IMG/VR virus record: IMGVR_UViG_3300030012_000241
Coordinates: 1-53,527 of that record
Reading direction: 5' to 3' (one strand)
DNA from: a virus
DNA length: 53,527 bases
Shown: positions 1-6,609 of the stretch, in pieces
How the letters are laid out: every line of letters begins with the position of its first letter
Numbering within the stretch: the stretch's first letter is position 1
Translations under genes and position numbers: made by a program
The notes under the pieces: generated by a model
Seen by the model: the letters and a program-made list of their open reading frames with translations, nothing else
What the model was told of the DNA's origin: nothing
Database searches by the model: none

Positions 1-98
1 CACTATAAAGAAACTAAGTCAAATTTATTTGCTTTTAGTTGTATAGTAAAAGTTGACATGCTCCAGGTTTTTTATTATCTTTAAGACTTCATTAACTA
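1..98. repeat. Terminal direct repeat, left copy
   Basis: These 98 bases recur without mismatch at 53428-53525. The two bases after the match differ (CA here, AC at the right end). The repeat holds a complete rightward promoter and the -35 box of a leftward one. Either the contig is a circular molecule with an assembly overlap, or the phage has short direct terminal repeats; the sequence alone does not decide. Confidence 0.95.
53..81 (+). promoter_or_regulatory. Early rightward sigma70-type promoter
   Basis: TTGACA at 53-58 is a perfect -35 box. A 17-base spacer leads to TATCTT at 76-81. The expected start is near base 88, just before the leader motif CATTAACTA (90-98) and the ribosome site GGAGAA at 102-107 of the gene at 114. 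The same promoter is present in the right-hand repeat copy (53480-53508). Confidence 0.75.
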
Positions 99-113
99 CA
101 CGGAGAAAAGACG

Positions 114-425
114 ATGAAAAAATTAAATAACGTTTTGAATGTCTCGGCTATTATTAATAGTAATGGGCGAGCAGTTGCCAATCAGTATGTAATAACTACT
201 GAAGAGGGAACATACTTTAAAAGCTATGGGACTTTAATAGCAGGTTTTGTAGATGGTGGGCTTGTCATGGATAAAGACTTTTGGAATTATTCAAGGACGA
301 CAAGCAGACACAGAAACAATTTCACAGGCTTAGACACTAAAGAAACTAAGTCAAAAATAAAAGATGGTTCTATTAAACTCGTCAAACTAAATGCAGATAA
401 CCATTATGTTGGCTACGGATATTAA
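114..425 (+). CDS. Small early protein of unknown function
   Basis: 103 residues, first gene after the early promoter, with GGAGAA seven bases before the ATG. The middle has a pattern (SYGTLIAGF, then W-x-YSRTT and HR-x-x-F) that I associate from memory with small conserved proteins of phages and plasmids; no function is known to me. There is no signal peptide or membrane segment. The position suggests a host-takeover role, which is inference. Confidence 0.8.
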   Translation: MKKLNNVLNVSAIINSNGRAVANQYVITTEEGTYFKSYGTLIAGFVDGGLVMDKDFWNYSRTTSRHRNNFTGLDTKETKSKIKDGSIKLVKLNADNHYVGYGY

Positions 426-434
426 GGAGGTAGC

Positions 435-593
435 ATGAAACTTACAGAAAAACAAATATTACATATTTTAAGAAATAATCTTATTAATAAATGTAATGAG
501 AAAGAAAAAGCCCAAGTTTATGTATATGCCTTTGGCGAAGAATTTATGGCTTCTAACGATAAAGGAGTATTAAAGACGTATAAAGAATTATAA
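435..593 (+). CDS. Tiny hypothetical protein (52 aa)
   Basis: A 52-residue reading frame starting MKLTEKQILH, with an excellent ribosome site (AAGGAGG at 424-430) five bases before the ATG. It begins ten bases after the preceding stop and ends just before a clear terminator, so it completes the first early transcript. The protein is soluble and mixed-charge, with no motif that I recognise. Confidence 0.7.
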   Translation: MKLTEKQILHILRNNLINKCNEKEKAQVYVYAFGEEFMASNDKGVLKTYKEL

Positions 594-609
594 AAACCAT
601 AGCAAAGAT

Positions 610-635
610 AACCCCCTTAATTGGGGGTTTTTTTT
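610..635 (+). terminator. Intrinsic terminator of the first early transcript
   Basis: AACCCCC (610-616) pairs with GGGGGTT (623-629) across a six-base loop, and a run of eight T follows. It closes the two-gene unit 114-593 and isolates it from the structured-RNA region that follows. Confidence 0.85.
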
Positions 636-758
636 GTCCTCTATAAAGTCTATAAAGACGGCATAGACTATATAAATTTTAATAACTTAATATAATCTTT
701 TTATAATTATTTATAATTTTATCTTTAAAGACTATTTACTTATTAAATTTTATATGTT
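636..758. other. AT-rich intergenic stretch with an inverted repeat
   Basis: No gene is visible between 594 and 907. The first part is very AT-rich and contains AGTCTAT (647-653) facing ATAGACT (663-669), a perfect 7-base inverted repeat with a 9-base centre that could be an operator. The same AGTCTAT heptamer starts the structured RNA at 771 and lies in the candidate small RNA near 51923. Confidence 0.4.
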
Positions 759-764
759 TATAAT
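735..764 (+). promoter_or_regulatory. Promoter for the structured RNA and following genes
   Basis: A perfect TATAAT lies at 759-764, with a weak -35 TTTACT at 735-740 and an 18-base spacer. The predicted start, about base 771, coincides with the first base of the long closing helix of the RNA described next, which supports both calls. Confidence 0.55.
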
Positions 765-770
765 CTATAT

Positions 771-896
771 AGTCTATGGCGAAATGTTAGTTTTAGTAGG
801 GTGTCATAGTGGGAAGAGAAGTCTTTGAAGCTAGTACGTACCCACCTAACATGAGAGGAAACGATTGTAGCTAATAGTTTCGCCAAAGACTTTTTT
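771..896 (+). ncRNA. Candidate structured RNA or regulatory leader
   Basis: Bases 771-784 (AGTCTATGGCGAAA) pair with 878-891 (TTTCGCCAAAGACT) over 14 positions with a single A-A mismatch, and a run of six T follows. Inside, TGTTAG (785-790) pairs with CTAACA (846-851) and GTGGG (809-813) with CCCAC (841-845). AAGTCTTTG (819-827) is a perfect 9-base complement of CAAAGACTT (884-892), so it competes with the lower part of the closing helix. The RNA could be a free-standing small RNA of about 126 nt or a switching 5' leader for the gene at 908, whose ribosome site AGGAG directly follows the T run. I do not recognise the family. Confidence 0.6.
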
Positions 897-907
897 AGGA
901 GAACGAT

Positions 908-1153
908 ATGAAAAAACAATTTAGAACTGATAGTTATGTTTTCTCAGTCGACACACAAAGTGATGACGATATGAGCAGACTAGAAGAAGTCAGAAATAGT
1001 GTTAAGCTTGTCAATAAGCATTCAATCCACAAACACTATGTCAAATGCCAAGGTCGATGGGGACGAAAGAACCCACGATACAACCATAGAACTTTTACGT
1101 TTTGTCCATTAGCTGATGCTGTTAGATGGGACGTTTACATTTATACGAGGTGA
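908..1153 (+). CDS. Small basic hypothetical protein (81 aa)
   Basis: Starts after the ribosome site TAGGAGAAC, immediately downstream of the structured RNA, which may control it. The protein is rich in Lys, Arg and His in its second half (around KCQGRWGRKNPRYNHR) and has no membrane segment or recognisable domain. It opens a run of overlapping small genes up to 4139. Confidence 0.7.
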   Translation: MKKQFRTDSYVFSVDTQSDDDMSRLEEVRNSVKLVNKHSIHKHYVKCQGRWGRKNPRYNHRTFTFCPLADAVRWDVYIYTR

Positions 1154-1157
1154 TAAT

Positions 1158-1514
1158 ATGAGTGGTTATCCTTACGTAAATAATTATTTAGAAGATATAG
1201 AACTACCAAAAGGCTGGGAGGATGTCAGCTATCATAATGATGCTCTTCCAAGTTGGATGACAAGTTCTAATCAACAAGTCGGCTACCATGTATGGATTGA
1301 TAGTTGGGACGAGGCAGAACGAAGACGGAATGCCAAAGATATTTATGGTATTAAAGATGACGAGGTATTACCTCCAAGATTTCATGTTGTGCTTGGATAT
1401 GGTGCAAGTGAAAACTTATTTATGTCTAACGATTTGTCAGAAGTTGTTGAGTGGGTTAAGAATAATCCAAAGACAAAAGAACAGTTAAAACAGACTGAGG
1501 AGGAATGCTACTAA
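1158..1514 (+). CDS. Hypothetical protein (118 aa)
   Basis: The ATG at 1158 is chosen over an upstream in-frame ATG at 1116 because GAGGTGATAAT lies just before it and the upstream start would overlap the previous gene. The protein is acidic and Trp-rich, with a central stretch (RFHVVLGYGASENLFMSNDL) suggesting a small alpha/beta domain. I recognise no family. Its TAATG junction couples it to the next gene. Confidence 0.65.
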   Translation: MSGYPYVNNYLEDIELPKGWEDVSYHNDALPSWMTSSNQQVGYHVWIDSWDEAERRRNAKDIYGIKDDEVLPPRFHVVLGYGASENLFMSNDLSEVVEWVKNNPKTKEQLKQTEEECY

Positions 1515-1753
1515 TGAGTAAAATAATAGAAAATGTTTATGCAGATTACAGACAGTCTGTTGAGTTTAATATTAAAGATGAAAATATTAAATGGGAAGAT
1601 GTCAAGGATTATTCTGTGAAGTGGGACACTCTATATCTAAATATGAAAGACGGCACGATAAAAGAGTTTGACTCTTCACGTGATTGCGATGTAGATTGGA
1701 AATGGCCTGACAAGACAACAGCTTATGATACAGAAGGAGGGAAGTTAGAATGA
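1514..1753 (+). CDS. Small acidic hypothetical protein (79 aa)
   Basis: The start at 1514 shares a TAATG junction with the previous stop and has AGGAGG upstream at 1499-1504; an in-frame ATG at 1505 is too close to that site. The protein looks like a small beta-rich fold (KWDTLYLNMKDGTIKEF). No family is recognised. Confidence 0.65.
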   Translation: MSKIIENVYADYRQSVEFNIKDENIKWEDVKDYSVKWDTLYLNMKDGTIKEFDSSRDCDVDWKWPDKTTAYDTEGGKLE

Positions 1754-2052
1754 GCCACGAAGGACATACAAGATTTTTAGAAGACAGGCTTGAGCTGGTG
1801 CAAGAAAGCCTCAGACATATACCAGGACTAGACGGCATGCGAGATGATTTGAAAGATGATTTGCTTGAGCATGTGATGTCATACGTTGAGGGCTACGAAG
1901 ATGCTGGACAGGACTATCCTATCTTACAGCTTGTCATTGAATGGTTTGTTCATAAGACAGCAGATAGTATGTCAGGTGCAGATTTAAACAAGATGGCAGA
2001 CGAATATCAAAAAGAAAAGATGCCAGCTCACTTTAGGTATTTAGTAGAATGA
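1750..2052 (+). CDS. Hypothetical helical acidic protein (100 aa)
   Basis: ATGA overlap with the previous gene and a GGAGG site in the end of that gene. The protein is strongly helical and acidic (for example MRDDLKDDLLEHVMSYVEG) with no membrane segment. Small acidic early phage proteins are often inhibitors or DNA mimics, but nothing specific supports that here. Confidence 0.65.
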   Translation: MSHEGHTRFLEDRLELVQESLRHIPGLDGMRDDLKDDLLEHVMSYVEGYEDAGQDYPILQLVIEWFVHKTADSMSGADLNKMADEYQKEKMPAHFRYLVE

Positions 2053-2204
2053 GAAAAGCTAAACAAATAATTACAATAGACCATGTGAGAAAAGCTACAT
2101 CACAGGGTGTGGGTGGACGAGGCAGACGTATCAAGTGTGCAATGGCTACTATGAATAAACATAAGAAACGTAGCTACAAAAGATATAGAGGACAAGGCAG
2201 ATGA
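2049..2204 (+). CDS. Tiny very basic protein (51 aa)
   Basis: ATGA overlaps at both ends fix it within the operon. It begins MRKAKQIITI and ends in an Arg/Lys-rich tail (KKRSYKRYRGQGR), so it is probably a nucleic-acid-binding peptide. Function is unknown. Confidence 0.65.
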   Translation: MRKAKQIITIDHVRKATSQGVGGRGRRIKCAMATMNKHKKRSYKRYRGQGR

Positions 2205-2509
2205 AAAAATTAATAACGACCAGTAAGAGACTTGCAAAAGCAAAGAACTGGAGCATGAAAGAATTAGAAAAAGAAAATAACTTTTTGTATGTAGGCGATG
2301 TAGTAATGTGGGCTGGAGCATGGGGACATGAACCCTATAAGAAAGCCAAGGTTGAAAGCATTACTGTAGTTGAACCTGGAACAAAATACGGAGACGATGT
2401 AGAAACTTTACATTGGAACTTCGTAAGAAATAGAGAATGTATTATTGGTTTAGACAACACTCATTGGTGTTGGGGCTTTCAAGTTAAGAAGGTTGACGAT
2501 GGAAAGTGA
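2201..2509 (+). CDS. Hypothetical protein (102 aa)
   Basis: Begins by ATGA overlap with the preceding tiny gene. The first 30 residues are Lys-rich and helical; the rest is a Trp-rich beta-type domain (VGDVVMWAGAWGHEPYKKAK). I do not recognise a family. It overlaps the start of the next small membrane protein. Confidence 0.65.
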   Translation: MKKLITTSKRLAKAKNWSMKELEKENNFLYVGDVVMWAGAWGHEPYKKAKVESITVVEPGTKYGDDVETLHWNFVRNRECIIGLDNTHWCWGFQVKKVDDGK

Positions 2510-2621
2510 AGTGTTGAATAATATCATTGGTGTTGTGTTGCTTATTGGTGCAGGTTGGTTTGCATGGGAAAGCTGCATGATAGTAGATGAAATGAAACGT
2601 AAAAGAAGGAGAAGAAAATGA
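2499..2621 (+). CDS. Tiny single-span membrane protein (40 aa)
   Basis: The ATG lies inside the end of the preceding gene and the stop overlaps the next ATG (ATGA at 2618). Residues about 8-24 (NIIGVVLLIGAGWFAWE) form one membrane span, followed by a very basic cytoplasmic tail (MKRKRRRRK). It is translationally coupled to the membrane-anchored TonB-like gene, so the two products may act together. Confidence 0.6.
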   Translation: MESEVLNNIIGVVLLIGAGWFAWESCMIVDEMKRKRRRRK

Positions 2622-3427
2622 GTATTGTAAAGCAATATGTAATGTCTCTAATAGCAGTATTGTTATTAGTTGGGTTGTCTTTTGGATTGATAGTATCTTT
2701 CAATCTAATAGAACAAGATAGAAAATATTTAATCGACAGATTAGATGAACTAGATGCAAAGTATAATACGATGCAACAACAAGTGATGGAGGCCACTAAT
2801 AAACAAGAGAAAGTTTTAATGTTAATGGCTGTCTATCGTGATGGTATTAATACTTTGAAAGAGCAAATGGACGACAATAACATTGAGCTTATTGAAAGTC
2901 TTAATGAATTGGTAGATAACCAAGAGATGATGGCTGACGACATAGAAGAGCTATCAGCCACAGGTGGATATGGTGTTATTACAGGAGAGTTAATGCCAAT
3001 GCCAGCTAATCTTGATGAGCCAATGGACGAACCATTTACAGAAGAAGACTTTGTAATTTTTGAAGAAGAGCAATTTGAAGATGGAGAATTGATAGAGGAA
3101 GAAGTAGAGGGGCAGGAAATGGTGAGTTTACCCCCTAATGAGCCATTAATACAAGAGCCTGCCCCTGTCTTCGCATGTCCTGAAAGAGACAGAAGTGTAA
3201 ACCTGGATAGGTATATACGTAGACTAGAGTTCTCTACAACAACAAGTGTTGTATTAAATTATGATGTTATTGAAGGCGAGATACAAAACATGGTCTTTAC
3301 TGAGAGTAAAGGCAACACAGGAAGAAGACTATACGAAGCATTAGAAAGATACTTACTTGATAGTGCCATGATAGTAGAGCCTGAAGGTAGAGAGTGTAGA
3401 CTACCATTTAGAATTGTAGTGGAGTAA
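2618..3427 (+). CDS. Membrane-anchored TonB/TolA-like protein
   Basis: 269 residues with the build of a TonB-type energy transducer. There is one N-terminal membrane span (about 9-27), a long coiled coil (about 31-112), an acidic and Pro-containing linker (about 118-185, with PPNEPLIQEPAPVF), and a C-terminal domain (193-269). That domain has a beta strand (SVVLNYDVIEG), a second strand ending in S-x-G, a helix (RRLYEALERYLLD) and a final strand (RLPFRIVVE), as TonB_C domains do. No ExbB/ExbD genes are present, so it would depend on host motors or compete with host TonB/TolA. The domain call is from pattern only; a structural spacer with a similar fold is the alternative. Confidence 0.5.
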   Translation: MSIVKQYVMSLIAVLLLVGLSFGLIVSFNLIEQDRKYLIDRLDELDAKYNTMQQQVMEATNKQEKVLMLMAVYRDGINTLKEQMDDNNIELIESLNELVDNQEMMADDIEELSATGGYGVITGELMPMPANLDEPMDEPFTEEDFVIFEEEQFEDGELIEEEVEGQEMVSLPPNEPLIQEPAPVFACPERDRSVNLDRYIRRLEFSTTTSVVLNYDVIEGEIQNMVFTESKGNTGRRLYEALERYLLDSAMIVEPEGRECRLPFRIVVE

Positions 3428-3429
3428 TC

Positions 3430-3555
3430 ATGGAAGAACAGATAGAAGTCTATGATGGTAGTGAAGAAAGATGTATATGTGGTCGGCTGCTTTCAGAAGA
3501 CTATTGGAAAGACGAAGAAGATAATTGCTACGTCCACATGACAAAAGGATATTAG
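3430..3555 (+). CDS. Tiny acidic protein with possible zinc ligands (41 aa)
   Basis: Starts two bases after the previous stop and ends one base before the next ATG. The protein (MEEQIEVYDG...) has Cys15-x-Cys17 and Cys33-x2-His36, which could bind one metal ion. Function is unknown. Confidence 0.5.
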   Translation: MEEQIEVYDGSEERCICGRLLSEDYWKDEEDNCYVHMTKGY

Positions 3556-3556
3556 A

Positions 3557-3778
3557 ATGGTAAATCAATTATATGTATGTAAAAGATATAAGGGCGAAGA
3601 AGAGCCTGATGTAAGAACTATATCAGTAGAGTTCTTCATACATCTTTACAACAACGATGAGCTACCTAGTCCAGATGACATGATAGTTATGTGTAGCGAA
3701 GAAGATATGTCTCTCGCTTTGTATGGAGAGAAAGATGTACCATTAGACTCTAAACCTTTAAATGGAGAAGGAATATGA
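3557..3778 (+). CDS. Small acidic hypothetical protein (73 aa)
   Basis: Ends in an ATGA overlap with the next gene. It begins MVNQLYVCKRYKGEEEPDVR, is acidic and soluble, and has no recognised motif. Confidence 0.6.
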   Translation: MVNQLYVCKRYKGEEEPDVRTISVEFFIHLYNNDELPSPDDMIVMCSEEDMSLALYGEKDVPLDSKPLNGEGI

Positions 3779-3939
3779 AATTATGGATAGGACAAATAGG
3801 TAAGTTTGTTATTTACAAAAGCACAAATGCTTATGACGAGCCTTGTTATCTAGTTGATAGTGATACAGGCACAATGTATTTTGATTGTAGATGGTATAAC
3901 TTAAAGACTTTATACGGTCTTTTGAGAAAACTTACATGA
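3775..3939 (+). CDS. Tiny hypothetical protein (54 aa)
   Basis: Framed by ATGA overlaps at both ends, with GGAGAAGGA before the ATG. The 54 residues read as a small beta-rich domain (IGKFVIYKS, YLVDSDTGTMYF). No family is recognised. Confidence 0.6.
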   Translation: MKLWIGQIGKFVIYKSTNAYDEPCYLVDSDTGTMYFDCRWYNLKTLYGLLRKLT

Positions 3940-4139
3940 GCAAAGACAAGGCTGTGTTCATCACAAAAGAGATGACGTATGAGCAATACAGAAAGTTTTG
4001 TAATACAGAACATGGCCTTAATAGTTATATGGTGGAGTATGTGCAGACAGATAAAGCACATCAAAACACTTTTAAAGTTTCTGTCTTCGAGGAAGACGAA
4101 GATAAATTCAATGATTTAGTGGTTGCATTGAATTTATAA
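3936..4139 (+). CDS. Small hypothetical protein (67 aa)
   Basis: Last gene of the small-protein run, starting by ATGA overlap. It begins MSKDKAVFITKEMTYEQYRK, has mixed helix and strand character and no recognised family. A 43-base gap with its own ribosome site follows before the replication genes. Confidence 0.6.
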   Translation: MSKDKAVFITKEMTYEQYRKFCNTEHGLNSYMVEYVQTDKAHQNTFKVSVFEEDEDKFNDLVVALNL

Positions 4140-4182
4140 TTATGTTTATAATAAATCACAAATATTTTACAGGAGAATATAT

Positions 4183-4620
4183 ATGGCAGTAGTAAGTGGT
4201 AAAGCTTATTGGGCTTCAATAACTAGCCCTAACACAACGTTTGAACCAGTCTATACAGTAGACTTGGTAGTAGATGATAAGACGGCTGATGACTTTCAGG
4301 CACGTGGATATAAAGTTAAAGAACTAACTATCAACGAAGAGCCTGTGGGTAGAGCTATCACTATCAAAAGAAAAGTAAATGGAGCTGATGGTAGAACTAG
4401 AGCAGCCCCAAAACTTTTTGATAAAGATAAAGTTCCTATGGACGAAGTAGTAGGGAATGGAAGTGAAGTCAAAGTGCAATATGCTGAGTGGGAAACCTCC
4501 AACAAGTATGGCGACTTCAAAGGGCTAGACCTACAAGCAATGCAAGTCATTGATTTAGTTCAGTATAGAAGTGGTGATGGTGATGAGCTTGGCTCAGTAG
4601 AAGGTGGCGAGGAGTTCTAA
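4183..4620 (+). CDS. Single-stranded DNA-binding protein
   Basis: 145 residues, ATG preceded by AGGAGAA. The N-terminus (KAYWASITSPNTTFEPVYTV), the RTRAAPKLFDKDK segment and the KYGDFKGLDLQAMQVIDLV core match from memory the phage ssDNA-binding proteins of the Enc34/gp2.5-like OB-fold group. The C-terminus is acidic (DGDELGSVEGGEEF), as in SSBs that recruit replication partners through the tail. It precedes primase-helicase and polymerase, as in T7-like phages. Confidence 0.85.
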   Translation: MAVVSGKAYWASITSPNTTFEPVYTVDLVVDDKTADDFQARGYKVKELTINEEPVGRAITIKRKVNGADGRTRAAPKLFDKDKVPMDEVVGNGSEVKVQYAEWETSNKYGDFKGLDLQAMQVIDLVQYRSGDGDELGSVEGGEEF

Positions 4621-4847
4621 TGATTGTTAAAATAGAAACAAGCGAAGGAACTCTTGAACATGATACAAATGCTATTAAGAACAAAGATAGCAGAGTTCAA
4701 GCAGAAGTCTTAGTAAGAAAAGTATCTACACTTGAAATTCTAAGAGAAGCATTACAAATAGCAAATGTAGTTCATCGTAAGAACTTGGAAGACATTTGTA
4801 GTGCATCACCTGAGTCTAAAGTAGAAGCCTCTACAAAAGACGAGTAA
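4620..4847 (+). CDS. Small hypothetical protein after SSB (75 aa)
   Basis: TAATG overlap with the SSB gene. A short beta N-terminus is followed by a helix (STLEILREALQIANVVHRK). No family is recognised; a replication-accessory role is suggested only by position. Confidence 0.55.
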   Translation: MIVKIETSEGTLEHDTNAIKNKDSRVQAEVLVRKVSTLEILREALQIANVVHRKNLEDICSASPESKVEASTKDE

Positions 4848-4852
4848 GTAAT

Positions 4853-4957
4853 ATGGTTGGCTACTCCATAAAAGTAGCACGGTGTTGGGGTAAGTTATAT
4901 CGTAGTGTATATTTGTTCTCCATCTCTTGTCTCAACACCAATTTGGAGAACCTATGA
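4853..4957 (+). CDS. Possible leader peptide before the primase gene (34 aa)
   Basis: A 34-codon frame with an ATGA overlap onto the primase start. Its own ribosome site is weak (GAGTAAGT). An inverted repeat, GGTGTTG (4881-4887) and CAACACC (4933-4939), lies inside it and could fold near the primase ribosome site GGAGAA. It may be a leader peptide or simply structured untranslated RNA. Confidence 0.3.
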   Translation: MVGYSIKVARCWGKLYRSVYLFSISCLNTNLENL

Positions 4958-6609
4958 AAGAACAAAGTAAATTTAAAAAATACCATCTACCTTGTCCTGA
5001 ATGTAAAAGTTCAGATGCATTGTCAGTAAACGAAGATGGGTCAGCTAAATGTTTTAGTTGCGACAAATTCTTCCCAAAGTTTGAGCAAAACACAGATGAA
5101 TTTTATACACCAGAACCAAAGTCAGCTCCCTTGTTAAACGTTCACGGAGCATCTTTTGCATCTTTAAAAGATAGATGTATTAGTTCGGAGACTGCAAAGA
5201 AGTATGGTGTTAAAGTAGTCTATGATAGTCAGGGCGAGATAGCTCAACATATATATCCTTATTATATAAAGCATGAGCTGACAGCAAATAAAATAAGATA
5301 TACAAGAGATAAAAAGTTTTTATGCCAAGGCCAAATACAAGGCACAGGATTATTTGGTCAGCATCTATTTAAAGAAGGTGGAAAGTTTCTAACCATAACT
5401 GAAGGGGAAGTAGATGCCATGTCTGCTTATGAACTAATGGGTTCTAAGTGGGCATGTGTATCAATCAAGAGAGGAGCTGCCTCAGCAATAAGAGATATAA
5501 AAGAAAACTTAGAATATGTAGAAAGTTTTGAGAACATAGTGATATGTTTTGATGGCGACACTCCAGGTGTCAAAGCATCGAAAGAAGTTGCCTCCATTCT
5601 TAAACCTGGTAAAGCTAAGATAATGACTTTACCAAATGGATTTAAGGATGCTAATGATATGCTCAAGCAGAAAAAGTTTGAGCAATTCGTTAGAGCATGG
5701 TGGGATGCACAAGTCTTTACTCCTTCAGGTATCATAAGAGTATCTGAAAAGAAAGAACAATTCTTTCAGAGAGAAAAGAAAGAGTGTGTCCCTTATCCAT
5801 GGCAAGGACTCAACAATAAACTATATGGCTTACGACAAGGTGAGCTGCTTACATTAACAGGAGGAACTGGTCTTGGTAAGTCAAGTGTAACGAGAGAGTT
5901 AGAGCATTGGTTAATTAGAGAGACAGTAGATAACGTAGGCATTATAGCCTTGGAAGAAGATTGGAGAAGAACAGTTGATGGTGTGTTATCTATTGAAGCT
6001 AATGCTAGAATATACATAGACCAAATCCGAGATGAGTTTGATAGAACTACATTGGAGGAAATGTATGATAGAACTTTTAACACAGACAGAGTATTTGTCC
6101 ATGCTCACTTTGGCACTAATGATATTGAGTCTATTTTTTCAAAACTTAGATATTTAATAATAGGGTGTGATTGTAAGTGGGTAGTGGTAGACCACCTACA
6201 CATGTTAGTTAGTGCTGTCCATGAAGGAGATGAAAGACGAGCAATAGACTCTATTATGACTAGATTAAGAAGCATGGTTGAAGAGACAGGAGCAGGTATA
6301 ATCTTAGTGTCCCATCTTAGAAGAGTAGACGGTAACAAAGGACATGAAAACGGTATAGAAGTTTCTCTATCACATCTTAGAGGCTCTAACAGTATCGGAC
6401 AACTATCTGATTGTGTAATTGCTTTAGAAAGAAATCAACAAAGCGATGATGAATTAGTCTCTAGAACAACAAGACTTAGAATACTTAAGTCAAGATATAC
6501 AGGAGACGTAGGGCTAGCAACTAATTTAATATACGATGTTGAGACAGGCAGACTGCATGAGCAAGACCTATCAGAACTAGAACCAGATGAGCAGGAGCTG
6601 CTGTTGTGA
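4954..6609 (+). CDS. Bifunctional primase-helicase (T7 gp4-like)
   Basis: 551 residues from the ATG at 4954, chosen because GGAGAA sits just upstream; a TTG at 4927 in the same frame is less likely. It unwinds DNA and primes lagging-strand synthesis. A zinc-binding primase finger has Cys14, Cys17, Cys33 and Cys36. A TOPRIM domain follows (ITEGEVDAMSAYE, then ICFDGDTPG). The DnaB-like helicase has Walker A GGTGLGKSS with Lys309, Walker B WVVVDHLH, and an SHLRR segment typical of the H3-H4 region. The gene ends in overlap with the methyltransferase gene. Length and order match T7-like replisomes. Confidence 0.93.
   Translation: MKEQSKFKKYHLPCPECKSSDALSVNEDGSAKCFSCDKFFPKFEQNTDEFYTPEPKSAPLLNVHGASFASLKDRCISSETAKKYGVKVVYDSQGEIAQHIYPYYIKHELTANKIRYTRDKKFLCQGQIQGTGLFGQHLFKEGGKFLTITEGEVDAMSAYELMGSKWACVSIKRGAASAIRDIKENLEYVESFENIVICFDGDTPGVKASKEVASILKPGKAKIMTLPNGFKDANDMLKQKKFEQFVRAWWDAQVFTPSGIIRVSEKKEQFFQREKKECVPYPWQGLNNKLYGLRQGELLTLTGGTGLGKSSVTRELEHWLIRETVDNVGIIALEEDWRRTVDGVLSIEANARIYIDQIRDEFDRTTLEEMYDRTFNTDRVFVHAHFGTNDIESIFSKLRYLIIGCDCKWVVVDHLHMLVSAVHEGDERRAIDSIMTRLRSMVEETGAGIILVSHLRRVDGNKGHENGIEVSLSHLRGSNSIGQLSDCVIALERNQQSDDELVSRTTRLRILKSRYTGDVGLATNLIYDVETGRLHEQDLSELEPDEQELLL

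Noticed and set aside
771-896. tRNA, tmRNA or hammerhead ribozyme in the structured RNA region
   Set aside because: No T-loop, CCA end or hammerhead core (CTGATGA with GAAA in the right place); the helices do not fit a cloverleaf.
4296-4550. Antisense frame opposite the SSB gene
   Set aside because: The sense gene is a clear SSB; the antisense protein has no start signal.
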